Assembly (NCBI RefSeq): GCF_003258365.1
Contig: NZ_QHKM01000001.1
Location: forward strand, 992,001 to 1,056,000
DNA from: Hymenobacter edaphi
Lineage (GTDB): Bacteria; Bacteroidota; Bacteroidia; Cytophagales; Hymenobacteraceae
DNA length: 64,000 bases
Reading direction: 5' to 3'
Shown: positions 26,821 through 33,980 of the stretch, one piece after another
How positions within the stretch are numbered: the first letter of the stretch is position 1
How the letters are laid out: each line of letters starts with the position of its first letter
Position numbers and translations under genes: made by a program
Notes under the pieces: generated by a model
The model's input: only the letters and a program-made list of their open reading frames with translations
Database searches by the model: none
Told to the model about the DNA's origin: nothing

Positions 26821-29073
26821 TTAGCTGCGCAAGAGCTTGTCCGGCGTAAGCGGCAGGGAGCGGAGGCGCTGGCCGGTGGCGTGGTACACGGCGTTGGTAA
26901 TGGCGGCGGGCGTGCCCACGCAGCCGATTTCGCCGATGCCGCGGGCGCCCAGCTCGCTGATGTGCGGGTCGGGGATGCCGAGCCACTCCACGGTGATGTC
27001 GGGCGTGTCGGCCAGGCTGGGCACGTGGTAGTCGGCCAGGTTGCGCACCACGGCGCGGCCGGTGCGCTGGTCGTACTGGGTTTCCTCCATCAGCGTGGCT
27101 CCCAGGCCCATCATCACCCCGCCGATAATCTGGGAGTGCGCGGTTTTGGGGTTCATCAGCCGGCCCACGTCGTACACGGCGCAGAGCCGGGCCAGGCGAA
27201 TGGAGCCGCTGGCCTCGTCGACGCGCACCTTCACGAACACCGCCCCGAAGGAGTAGAACGAGTACTGCTCCCGCTCCTCGCCGGGCTTGACCGAGGCCGT
27301 GGCCGCCACCGACGGCAGCTTCGCCCGGCGCAGGATGGCGGCGTAGTCCTCGCCCCGCGTCGCGTCGGCCTTGAGCACCAGCCGCCCGTCGCGGGCCTCG
27401 ATGGCGTCTTCGGCTTGGCCGTGCAGCGGGGATTGGGGGCTCTGAGTAGCCAGGCGTTTGAGGGCCGTGAGCACGTTGCGGCAGGCTTCCAGCGCCGCCG
27501 GGCCGATGGTGGCCGTAGTGGCCGAGCCCCCGCTGGTGGGCGCGGTGGGCAGCGCGGAGTCGCCCAGCTCGAAGCGCACGCGCTCCAAGGGCAGGGCCAG
27601 ACCGTCGGCGCTGATCTGGCGGAAGATGGTGTAGGCACCGTTGCCCAGCTCGTGGGTGGCGCTCTGCACCAGGGCGCGGCCGTCGGCAAAGAGGGTAGCC
27701 CGAGCTTCGGCGGGGCGGCGCGCGGCCGGGTACATGGTGGTGGCCATGCCGTAGCCGACGAGCTGGGTGCCCTCGCGCATGCTGCGCGGTTTGGGGTTGC
27801 GCTGGTCCCAGCCGATGAGCTTCTGGCCGCGCTCGTAGCACTCGCGCAGGTGCTTGCTCGACCAGGGCTTGCCGGTTTCGGGGTTCTTCTCGGCGTAGTT
27901 GCGCAGGCGCAGCTCCACCGGGTCGAGGCTAAGCTCGGCGGCCAGCTCGTCCATGGCGCATTCGAGGGCCCAGCCGCCCACGGTTTCGCCGGGGCCGCGC
28001 ATGGGGCAGGGCGAGGGCAGGTGCAGGTGGGCCAGCTGGTGCGAGAAGCCCAGGTGGGGCACCGCGTACAGCATGCGCGAGACGCGGGCGCAGGGCTCGG
28101 TGTAGCCGCTGGTGATGGAAGCGTGGGTCTGGGTGTCGTGCTGCAGGGCGAGGAGCTTCCCGTCGCGGGTGGCGCCCAGGCGCAGCGTCTGGTGGGTAGC
28201 GGCGCGCTGCCCGGCCACGCTGAACATGTCCTGCCGCCGCCACTCGATCTTGACCGGCCGCCCGACCAGCTGCGCCGCCATGGCCGTGAGCAGGGGCGGG
28301 GCAAACAGCCAGCCCTTGGCCCCGAACGCGCCGCCGATAAACGGGCAGACCACCTGCACGCTCTCCTTGGGCAGCCCCAGCGACGTCGACACGACTTCCT
28401 GCAGATTCTCCACCCCGCGGCTGGTGTCGTACAGGGTCAGAAACGGGCCGCCGGGGCGCTGCTCCCAGCGGGCAATGGTGGCCAGCGGCTCGATGGGGTT
28501 GTGGTGGGTAATGGCCGACTGGTAGACGCGCTCCAGGCGCACCGGGGCCGCAGCCAGGGCCGCTTGCGGGTCGCCCACGGTTACCTGCAGCTTTTCGTCC
28601 TTGGCGCCCACGAAGGTTTCGGGCAGGGTGCGGTGGCTGGCCGCTTGCATGGTCAGCTCCGGGGCTTGCTCCTCGTAGCGCACGCGCACCAGCGAGGCGG
28701 CGTGGCGGGCCCGCTCCAGGGTATCGGCCACCACCACGGCCACGGGCTGCCCGGCGTAATGCACGGCGGCGTCCTGCAGGGGCTGGCGGGTTTCGGTCAT
28801 GCCGCCCTCGCCCCGAAACAGCGTGCCGCCTACCTTCTCGGGCAGGGGCTGCAGGCGCGGGGCGTTTTCGGGGGTGAGCACGGCCAGCACGCCGGGCGCC
28901 GCCCGGGCCGCCGCGGTATCGATGGCACGGACCGTGCCGCGGGCCACCGTGCTGCCGACGATGGCACCGTAGGCCAGATTGGGCACGTCCCACTCGGCGC
29001 TGAAGCGCGCCGCGCCGGTGACTTTCAGCCGACCATCCACGCGGTCGAGCGGTTTTCCGGTGTGTTCTAGCAT
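26821..29073 (-). CDS. Xanthine dehydrogenase-family molybdopterin-binding subunit (PaoC-like)
   Basis: 750 aa from the ATG at 29073 (MLEHTGKPLDRVDGRLKVTG). Conserved segments include GGAFGAKGWLFAPPLLTAMAA, PMRGPGETVGGWALECAMDE, and the active-site glutamate region GARGIGEIGCVGTPAAITNAV. It binds the molybdenum cofactor and oxidises an aldehyde or heterocycle. With the two genes upstream it forms a complete L-M-S enzyme, most like the periplasmic aldehyde oxidoreductase PaoABC. An XdhC/PaoD-type cofactor chaperone is not in the window. Confidence 0.9.
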   Translation of the reverse strand: MLEHTGKPLDRVDGRLKVTGAARFSAEWDVPNLAYGAIVGSTVARGTVRAIDTAAARAAPGVLAVLTPENAPRLQPLPEKVGGTLFRGEGGMTETRQPLQDAAVHYAGQPVAVVVADTLERARHAASLVRVRYEEQAPELTMQAASHRTLPETFVGAKDEKLQVTVGDPQAALAAAPVRLERVYQSAITHHNPIEPLATIARWEQRPGGPFLTLYDTSRGVENLQEVVSTSLGLPKESVQVVCPFIGGAFGAKGWLFAPPLLTAMAAQLVGRPVKIEWRRQDMFSVAGQRAATHQTLRLGATRDGKLLALQHDTQTHASITSGYTEPCARVSRMLYAVPHLGFSHQLAHLHLPSPCPMRGPGETVGGWALECAMDELAAELSLDPVELRLRNYAEKNPETGKPWSSKHLRECYERGQKLIGWDQRNPKPRSMREGTQLVGYGMATTMYPAARRPAEARATLFADGRALVQSATHELGNGAYTIFRQISADGLALPLERVRFELGDSALPTAPTSGGSATTATIGPAALEACRNVLTALKRLATQSPQSPLHGQAEDAIEARDGRLVLKADATRGEDYAAILRRAKLPSVAATASVKPGEEREQYSFYSFGAVFVKVRVDEASGSIRLARLCAVYDVGRLMNPKTAHSQIIGGVMMGLGATLMEETQYDQRTGRAVVRNLADYHVPSLADTPDITVEWLGIPDPHISELGARGIGEIGCVGTPAAITNAVYHATGQRLRSLPLTPDKLLRS

Positions 29074-29132
29074 TGGAAGGGAAGTCGGGGTAAAAGCTTG
29101 TCCTGGCGGGAAAAAGCCCGGAATACAATCGT

Positions 29133-29174
29133 CCGTCCTGCTCGATCTGGCGTCCACTGCGCTCAGCAGGACGG
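29133..29174. repeat. REP-like hairpin with the GATCTGGCGTCC core
   Basis: CCGTCCTGCT (29133-29142) pairs with AGCAGGACGG (29165-29174); between them lies GATCTGGCGTCCACTGCGCT. It interrupts the operon between the FAD and molybdenum subunit genes. The core is shared with 25401-25499 and the element at 31728-31835. Confidence 0.7.
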
Positions 29175-29191
29175 GCCGCTGTGCTATTCGA

Positions 29192-30247
29192 TCATTGCGC
29201 GGCTACCTCGCCGCTGACCCCGCCCACGCTGGCGGCGAAGGCCGTGCCGGCCGGGCCCTGCAGGGGCTGCAGGCCGCTGGTTTCCAGCAAGGCGCGCACC
29301 AGCAGGTTGCGGCCCATAGGGATTTTGTAGGCGTTGTGCTCCAGGGGCCGGGCCTCGGCAAAAGCCTGCGCGGCGGCGGCGCGGAACAGCTTTTCGCTGG
29401 GCTTTTGGCCAGCTAGCATAGTCTCCACCGCGGCCGGCAGGCGCCAGGGCTTGTGGGCCACGCCGCCCAGCGCCACCCGGGCCCGCCGGATTTTCTTGCC
29501 CTCCATTTCCAGCGCCACCGCGCACGACACCAGCGCAAAGGCGTAGGAGGCCCGCTCGCGCACTTTCAGGTAGTGCGAGCGGCCATTGAAGGCGGGTAGG
29601 TCGAGGCTGGTAATCAACTCGCCGTGGGCCAGGGTGGTGTCCTGCTGCGGGGTGTCGCCGGGCAGGCGGTGCAGCTCGGTGAAAGGGATGACGCGCGGGC
29701 CGCCGGGGCCGAGGGTCTGCACCTGGGCGTCGAGGGCGGCCAGGGCCACGGCCAGGTCGCTGGGGTGGGTGGCGACGCACTTATCCGAAGCCCCGAAGAG
29801 GGCGTGCACGCGGTTGTAGCCGCCCAGGGCCGCGCAGCCCGAGCCGGGCTCCCGCTTGTTGCAGGGCTGGGCCGGGTCGCGGAAGTAGGGGCAGCGGGTG
29901 CGCTGCAGGGGGTTGCCGCCGAGGCTGGCCATGTTGCGAATCTGGGTGGAAGCTCCGGCCAGCAGGGCCTCGCTCACGGCCGGGTAGCGCTGCCGCACCA
30001 GCGGGTGCAGGGCCGCGGCCGTGTTCGATACGCCCGCGCCCAGGCGCAGGCCGCCGCCCTCGAGCGGGGTGATGCTGGTCAGGCCGAGCGGCGTCACGTC
30101 GACCAGCAGCTCGGGGTGGAGCACGCCTTCCTTCATCAGGTCGAGCTGGGAAGTGCCGCCGGCCACGAAGGCGGCCGTGGGCTGGGCGGCCACGGCGGCG
30201 CTGGCCTGGGCGGGGGAGCTGGCGCGTTGGTACTGAAACGGGTGCAT
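29192..30247 (-). CDS. FAD-binding subunit with extra [4Fe-4S] insert (PaoB-like)
   Basis: 351 aa from the ATG at 30247 (MHPFQYQRASSPAQASAAVA). FAD-binding VAGGTSQLDLMKEG and ASLGGNPLQ are present. The insert RCPYFRDPAQPCNKREPGSG with a further Cys (GCAA) matches the [4Fe-4S] binding loop of E. coli PaoB and 4-hydroxybenzoyl-CoA reductase-type subunits. It relays electrons from the Fe-S subunit via FAD. Starts 14 bp after the upstream gene, so cotranscribed. Confidence 0.88.
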   Translation of the reverse strand: MHPFQYQRASSPAQASAAVAAQPTAAFVAGGTSQLDLMKEGVLHPELLVDVTPLGLTSITPLEGGGLRLGAGVSNTAAALHPLVRQRYPAVSEALLAGASTQIRNMASLGGNPLQRTRCPYFRDPAQPCNKREPGSGCAALGGYNRVHALFGASDKCVATHPSDLAVALAALDAQVQTLGPGGPRVIPFTELHRLPGDTPQQDTTLAHGELITSLDLPAFNGRSHYLKVRERASYAFALVSCAVALEMEGKKIRRARVALGGVAHKPWRLPAAVETMLAGQKPSEKLFRAAAAQAFAEARPLEHNAYKIPMGRNLLVRALLETSGLQPLQGPAGTAFAASVGGVSGEVAAQ

Positions 30248-30261
30248 GGCGGGGGCGGCGC

Positions 30262-31350
30262 TTAGGCGCCTTGGACTTCCTGGATGGCGGCAATGATGTT
30301 GGCGTAGGCGGCGCAGCGGCACAGGTTGCCGCTCATGGCCTCTCGTATTTCGGCGGCCGAGCGTTTTTGCTGGTCCTGCACCAGCGCCGAGGCGGTCATG
30401 ATCTGGCCCGGCGTGCAGTAGCCGCACTGAAACGCGTCGTGCTTCACGAAGGCGGCCTGCACCGGGTGCAGCTCCTCGCCCCGGGCCAGGCCCTCGATGG
30501 TGGTGATGGTGCGACCCTCGTTCATCACGGCCAGCGTGAGGCAGGCGAGGGCGCTGTGCCCGTCGAGGTGCACGGTGCAGGCCCCGCACTGGCCGTGGTC
30601 ACAGCCCTTCTTGGTGCCGGTGAGGTGCAGCTGTTCGCGCAGCGCGTCGAGCAGCATCACGCGGGGCTCCACCTGCAGGCGGTGGCTCTGCCCGTTGATG
30701 CGCAGGGTCAGGGGCACGGTGCCATCGGCGGCGGGCCGCGGGGCGACGTTGGGTGCCAGCTCTGGCGGAGCGGCTTCGGCCGCGGTGCCGGCCCCGAGCA
30801 GCAGGAGCAGGGCCGAAGCGGCCAGCGTGGCCGTCAGAAACGTGCGGCGCGAGAGGCCGCTGCCCGGCGCGGGGGCCTCGGCGGGCGCCGAAACGGCCGG
30901 GCGCGGCGCGGCGCCCGGGGCGGGGCGCAGGGCTTCCAGCGCGGCCAGCACCTGCCCGGCCTGAATGGGCTGCCCGGGTGCCACCGTCACCTGCCAGCGC
31001 AGGCGGCCCTGCTCGTCGAGCAGCACCAGGGCCCGCTGCCCGGTCAGGCCGAACCGGGCGGCTACCGCGCCGTGGGCGTCGAGGGCATGCCAGGTCTCGG
31101 CCGGTGGGGGCACGTCGACAAAGGCCGCCCCGCCGTCGAACTCCTGCACCAGGCGGGCAAACAGGGCGCTCTGGTAGGCCGCGGCGGGGTCCCAGGCATG
31201 GGCGGCGAAGGCGAGGATGAGGGGCTGGCCGCGGCGGTCGGCGAGGCGCGAGCCGTCGGGCAACGCGCAATCCGGGACGAGTGCGCCGAGGGCAGTAAGG
31301 GGCCGGGGGGGTGTGGGCATGGCAGGCGGCATAAGGCAGAACGTTGTCAT
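30262..31350 (-). CDS. [2Fe-2S] subunit fused to an N-terminal redoxin-like domain (PaoA-like)
   Basis: 362 aa. The C-terminal ~160 residues are a full xanthine-dehydrogenase-type [2Fe-2S] subunit: GCDHGQCGACTVHLDG and FQCGYCTPGQIMTAS ... GNLCRCAAY. Just before it is SRRTFLTATLAASALLLLLG, a Tat-like twin-arginine motif plus hydrophobic segment, which in PaoA is the N-terminus of the protein. Here ~165 residues precede it, with a thioredoxin/AhpC-like pattern (LPDGSRLADRRGQPLILAFA; ALVLLDEQGRLRWQV) but no CxxC. The ATG at 31320 is an alternative start. First gene of the operon. Confidence 0.85.
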   Translation of the reverse strand: MTTFCLMPPAMPTPPRPLTALGALVPDCALPDGSRLADRRGQPLILAFAAHAWDPAAAYQSALFARLVQEFDGGAAFVDVPPPAETWHALDAHGAVAARFGLTGQRALVLLDEQGRLRWQVTVAPGQPIQAGQVLAALEALRPAPGAAPRPAVSAPAEAPAPGSGLSRRTFLTATLAASALLLLLGAGTAAEAAPPELAPNVAPRPAADGTVPLTLRINGQSHRLQVEPRVMLLDALREQLHLTGTKKGCDHGQCGACTVHLDGHSALACLTLAVMNEGRTITTIEGLARGEELHPVQAAFVKHDAFQCGYCTPGQIMTASALVQDQQKRSAAEIREAMSGNLCRCAAYANIIAAIQEVQGA

Positions 31351-31453
31351 ACGGCAAACCCGACAGCCAGGCCGCTCCGCCGGGGTAACCTAGGGGAAAG
31401 GCGCAGAGGCCAAGCCGCCCCGCCGCCGGAACCAGCGCCGCCCGCCTGCCACG

Positions 31454-31487
31454 AAAAAGCCCTTCCGGCCGGGCGGCCGGAAGGGCT
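31454..31487 (-). terminator. Minus-strand intrinsic terminator
   Basis: AGCCCTTCCGGCC (31458-31470) pairs with 31475-31487; on the minus strand a TTTTT tract (complement of 31454-31458) follows the stem. It would end the decayed gene upstream. Confidence 0.75.
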
Positions 31488-31536
31488 AGGAAGTAGTGGC
31501 TGCAAACGGTCAGTAAGCGGCTGTCGGCAGGTTGGC

Positions 31537-31912
31537 TTATGCAGTAAGGGTGGCGCGGCGGGCGGCGATGCCGGCGCGCGCGGCCGTCAGGATATCGACC
31601 TGGCCTTGCACCTGCACGGCGTCGAGGCGGGCCTGAAACCGGGCGTTGCCGGTGCTGGCGCGGTTGTCGCGCACGATTTTCTTGCGCTCGGCCTGCAGCA
31701 GCTCCTGGGCGCTGAGGCCGGCTGGGCTGTGTGGACAGCAAGCCAAAAGAACGTCATGCTTCTACAAGCGGACGCCAGATCAAGCATGCCGGCCAAAAAG
31801 CACCAGAATTCATTTTTTTGGTTGCTGTCCACACACCCTAGGGCCGCCTCGCTCTGGGCCCGTAGGATTTTCGGCGTCTTTGCGGGCCAGGGCCGCCGCG
31901 CCGGCTGCCGAA
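31537..31912 (-). pseudogene. Decayed gene split by a small palindromic element; family not recognised
   Basis: After the insertion point the minus strand reads AGLSAQELLQAERKKIVRDN ... ILTAARAGIAARRATLTA and ends at TAA (31537-31539). Upstream of the insertion, coding-like GC-rich sequence continues (e.g. PAKTPKILRAQSEAALG in one frame) to about 31912, where it ends in AT-rich DNA. The 31728-31835 element lies in between. I do not recognise the protein. The rest of the 31351-32129 gap holds a terminator (31454-31487) and nothing else I can support. Confidence 0.4.
31728..31835. mobile_element. ~108-bp MITE-like element with TGTGTGGACAGCAA inverted ends
   Basis: Left end TGTGTGGACAGCAAGCCAAA (from 31728) and right end, read inverted from 31835, TGTGTGGACAGCAACCAAAA. 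No room for a transposase. Inside is TCATGCT ... GCGGACGCCAGATCAAGCAT, the same core as the repeats at 25401 and 29133. No clear target duplication could be read. Confidence 0.65.
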
Positions 31913-32129
31913 TAGTTTACAGGATGCTGTTCGGCTCAAAAGCAAGCAGCCGCCCCGCGTGACCACGGCGGCTTCAGGAGCGGTGGTAGCGGCCGTGTGG
32001 TGGTGGAAGGCATTGTCCAGGAATAGAGAAGCCGGGCCCTGAAACGAAGTCATGCCTTGTTGGCCACCCGGGTGCCGAGTAAGAGCCCCACTGTATATTG
32101 CTCCCTGAAATTTACGCTTCGTCACCCCT

Positions 32130-33761
32130 ATGCTCCATCGATTTACCCGCTCCTGGGCTTACGTTAGCCTGTTGGTTGTTGCGACTTGCCTGCACCCAGC
32201 CGCACCCGCACAAGGCCAGGCACCAGTCAAGCAATGGGACAAAGTCATTGGGGGCAGTAGCCAAGACCAGCTATGGGCCGTGCAGCCCACCCGCGACGGG
32301 GGCTACATCCTCGGCGGCATGTCCTATTCGCCCATCAGCGGAGATAAAACCCAAGGCAGCCAGGGCGACTCCGATTACTGGGTGGTAAAATACAGTGCCA
32401 GTGGCACCAAGCAATGGGACCGGACCTTCGGTGGCAGCGCGGGGGACGACCTGAGAGCCCTGCAGCAAACCCCTGATGGCGGCTACCTGCTCGGCGGTAA
32501 CTCTCTCTCGCCGATCAGCGGCGACAAAACCCAGGGCAGCCAGGGCAACGCTGATTTTTGGGTCGTGAAGATCGACGCCAGCGGCGCCAAGCAATGGGAC
32601 AAACGCTTTGGGGGCCTTGGGAATGAACAGTTGTATGCTGTGCAGAACACCAGTGACGGCGGCTACATGCTGGGCGGCTATTCCAGCTCGAATGCCAACG
32701 GTGACCGGACGCAGCCCACCCAGGGAGCCGCTGATTACTGGGTCGTGAAGCTTGATGCCACTGGCGCCAAGCAGTGGGACAAACGGTTTGGCGGCAGCGA
32801 CAACGACGTCCTGACCACGCTCAAGCCGGCCGCTGGCGGGGGCTATGTGCTCGGTGGGTATTCGTATTCGCCCATCAGCGGCGACCAGACCCAGCCACGC
32901 CGCGGCGGCTCGGACTACTGGTTGATCAAGATTGACGCCGGTGGGAACAAGCAATGGGACAAACGCTTTGGGGGCGCTCAATACAATGATATGTGGGCGC
33001 TGCAGCTCACCAGCGACGGCGGCTACCTGCTGGCGGGGAACTCCGATTCCCCCGTCGGTGGCGACAAGACGCAGGCCGGGCAGGGCTACGAGGATTACTG
33101 GGTCGTAAAACTCGACGCCAGCGGCACCAAGCAGTGGGACAAAACCTACGGCGGCCGCGACAAAGACATGCTGACGGCCGTCCAGCAAACTCCTGATGGC
33201 GGCTACCTCCTCGGGGGCACATCCAGGTCGTGGGTGAGCGGAACAAAAACGCAGGCCAACCAAGGCGCAGAAGACTACTGGGTGGTGAAGATTGACGCCA
33301 ACGGCGGCCAGCAGTGGGACCTGACGCTGGGCGGCAACAACGCGGATAACCTTACCGATCTGCAGCAAACCAGCGACGGCGGCTACCTGCTCGGCGGCTA
33401 CTCCCACTCGGGGGTTAATGCCGACAAAACCCAGCCCAGCCTGGGCGGGCAGGACTTTTGGCTGGTCAAGCTAAGCGGCAGCGCCACCACTGCCACCACT
33501 GCGCCCCTGGCTCCGCGGCACTTGCAGCTTCATCCTAACCCGGCGCAGGAGCGCATCACCCTGCGCCTCGCTGACGCGCCACGGGGCCGGCTGCGGCTGC
33601 GCCTGCACGACGCGACGGGCCGCGTCGTGCTGACCCGTTCCTTCGTGCACGGCGGTGCGCAGGAATCGGTAGAGCTGGGCCCGCAACCCGCCGGGCTGTA
33701 CCTGGTGCGGGTAGAGGGGCCAACTGGGTACCTGGCCACGCAACGACTGGTCGTGGAATAG
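32130..33761 (+). CDS. T9SS-secreted repeat protein (KQWDKxFGG repeats) with C-terminal sorting domain
   Basis: 543 aa. Signal peptide at 1-28 (SLLVVATCLHPAAPAQG). Seven tandem ~53-residue repeats follow, each with QWDKxFGG, a QQTxDGGYLLGG strand and DYWVVKIDAxG, the beta-propeller-like repeat often seen in Bacteroidota surface proteins. The last ~75 residues (LHPNPAQERITL ... LYDATGRVV-like LRLHDATGRVVLTRS ... GLYLVRVEG) are a type A type IX sorting domain, so the protein is exported across the outer membrane. Its substrate or partner is unknown. A short terminator follows. Confidence 0.85.
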   Translation: MLHRFTRSWAYVSLLVVATCLHPAAPAQGQAPVKQWDKVIGGSSQDQLWAVQPTRDGGYILGGMSYSPISGDKTQGSQGDSDYWVVKYSASGTKQWDRTFGGSAGDDLRALQQTPDGGYLLGGNSLSPISGDKTQGSQGNADFWVVKIDASGAKQWDKRFGGLGNEQLYAVQNTSDGGYMLGGYSSSNANGDRTQPTQGAADYWVVKLDATGAKQWDKRFGGSDNDVLTTLKPAAGGGYVLGGYSYSPISGDQTQPRRGGSDYWLIKIDAGGNKQWDKRFGGAQYNDMWALQLTSDGGYLLAGNSDSPVGGDKTQAGQGYEDYWVVKLDASGTKQWDKTYGGRDKDMLTAVQQTPDGGYLLGGTSRSWVSGTKTQANQGAEDYWVVKIDANGGQQWDLTLGGNNADNLTDLQQTSDGGYLLGGYSHSGVNADKTQPSLGGQDFWLVKLSGSATTATTAPLAPRHLQLHPNPAQERITLRLADAPRGRLRLRLHDATGRVVLTRSFVHGGAQESVELGPQPAGLYLVRVEGPTGYLATQRLVVE

Positions 33762-33794
33762 CGTGGTGGTAGTCTTCGGCCAGCACCCGCAGAA

Positions 33795-33818
33795 AGCCTG
33801 ATGATGTCGGGCTTTTTT
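33795..33818 (+). terminator. Terminator after the T9SS repeat protein
   Basis: AGCCTGA pairs with TCGGGCT (one G-T pair), followed by TTTTTT. Confidence 0.7.
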
Positions 33819-33926
33819 AGTGAGGGCCATATCGACTGCGCGACCCGCGCAGCAAGCCCGTATACCCCATTTCCCCCAATCCGCGTTGAAAGCAGGCAAA
33901 AGCCGCAACCCGCGGGCATTTTTCCC

Positions 33927-33934
33927 TACTTTTG
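33927..33934 (+). promoter_or_regulatory. TACTTTTG, -7-like element
   Basis: 47 bp upstream of the TPR gene start; no TTG at the expected distance. Confidence 0.45.
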
Positions 33935-33980
33935 ACCAGATAGGCCCCGCCCGGGGCTGCCTTCCCGCAACGCACCGCCA

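Noticed and set aside
26767-29070. 767-codon plus-strand frame opposite the molybdenum subunit gene
   Set aside because: Antisense shadow with low-complexity composition; the minus-strand gene has all family motifs.
31351-32129. A further intact gene in the 779-bp gap
   Set aside because: The long plus-strand frame here is the antisense continuation of the Fe-S subunit gene; only a terminator, a remnant and a small repeat element are supported.
32200-33450. Regularly spaced repeats that could suggest a CRISPR array
   Set aside because: The ~160-bp periodicity reflects tandem protein repeats in one intact ORF; repeats are diverged and spacers are coding. No CRISPR array was seen anywhere in the window.
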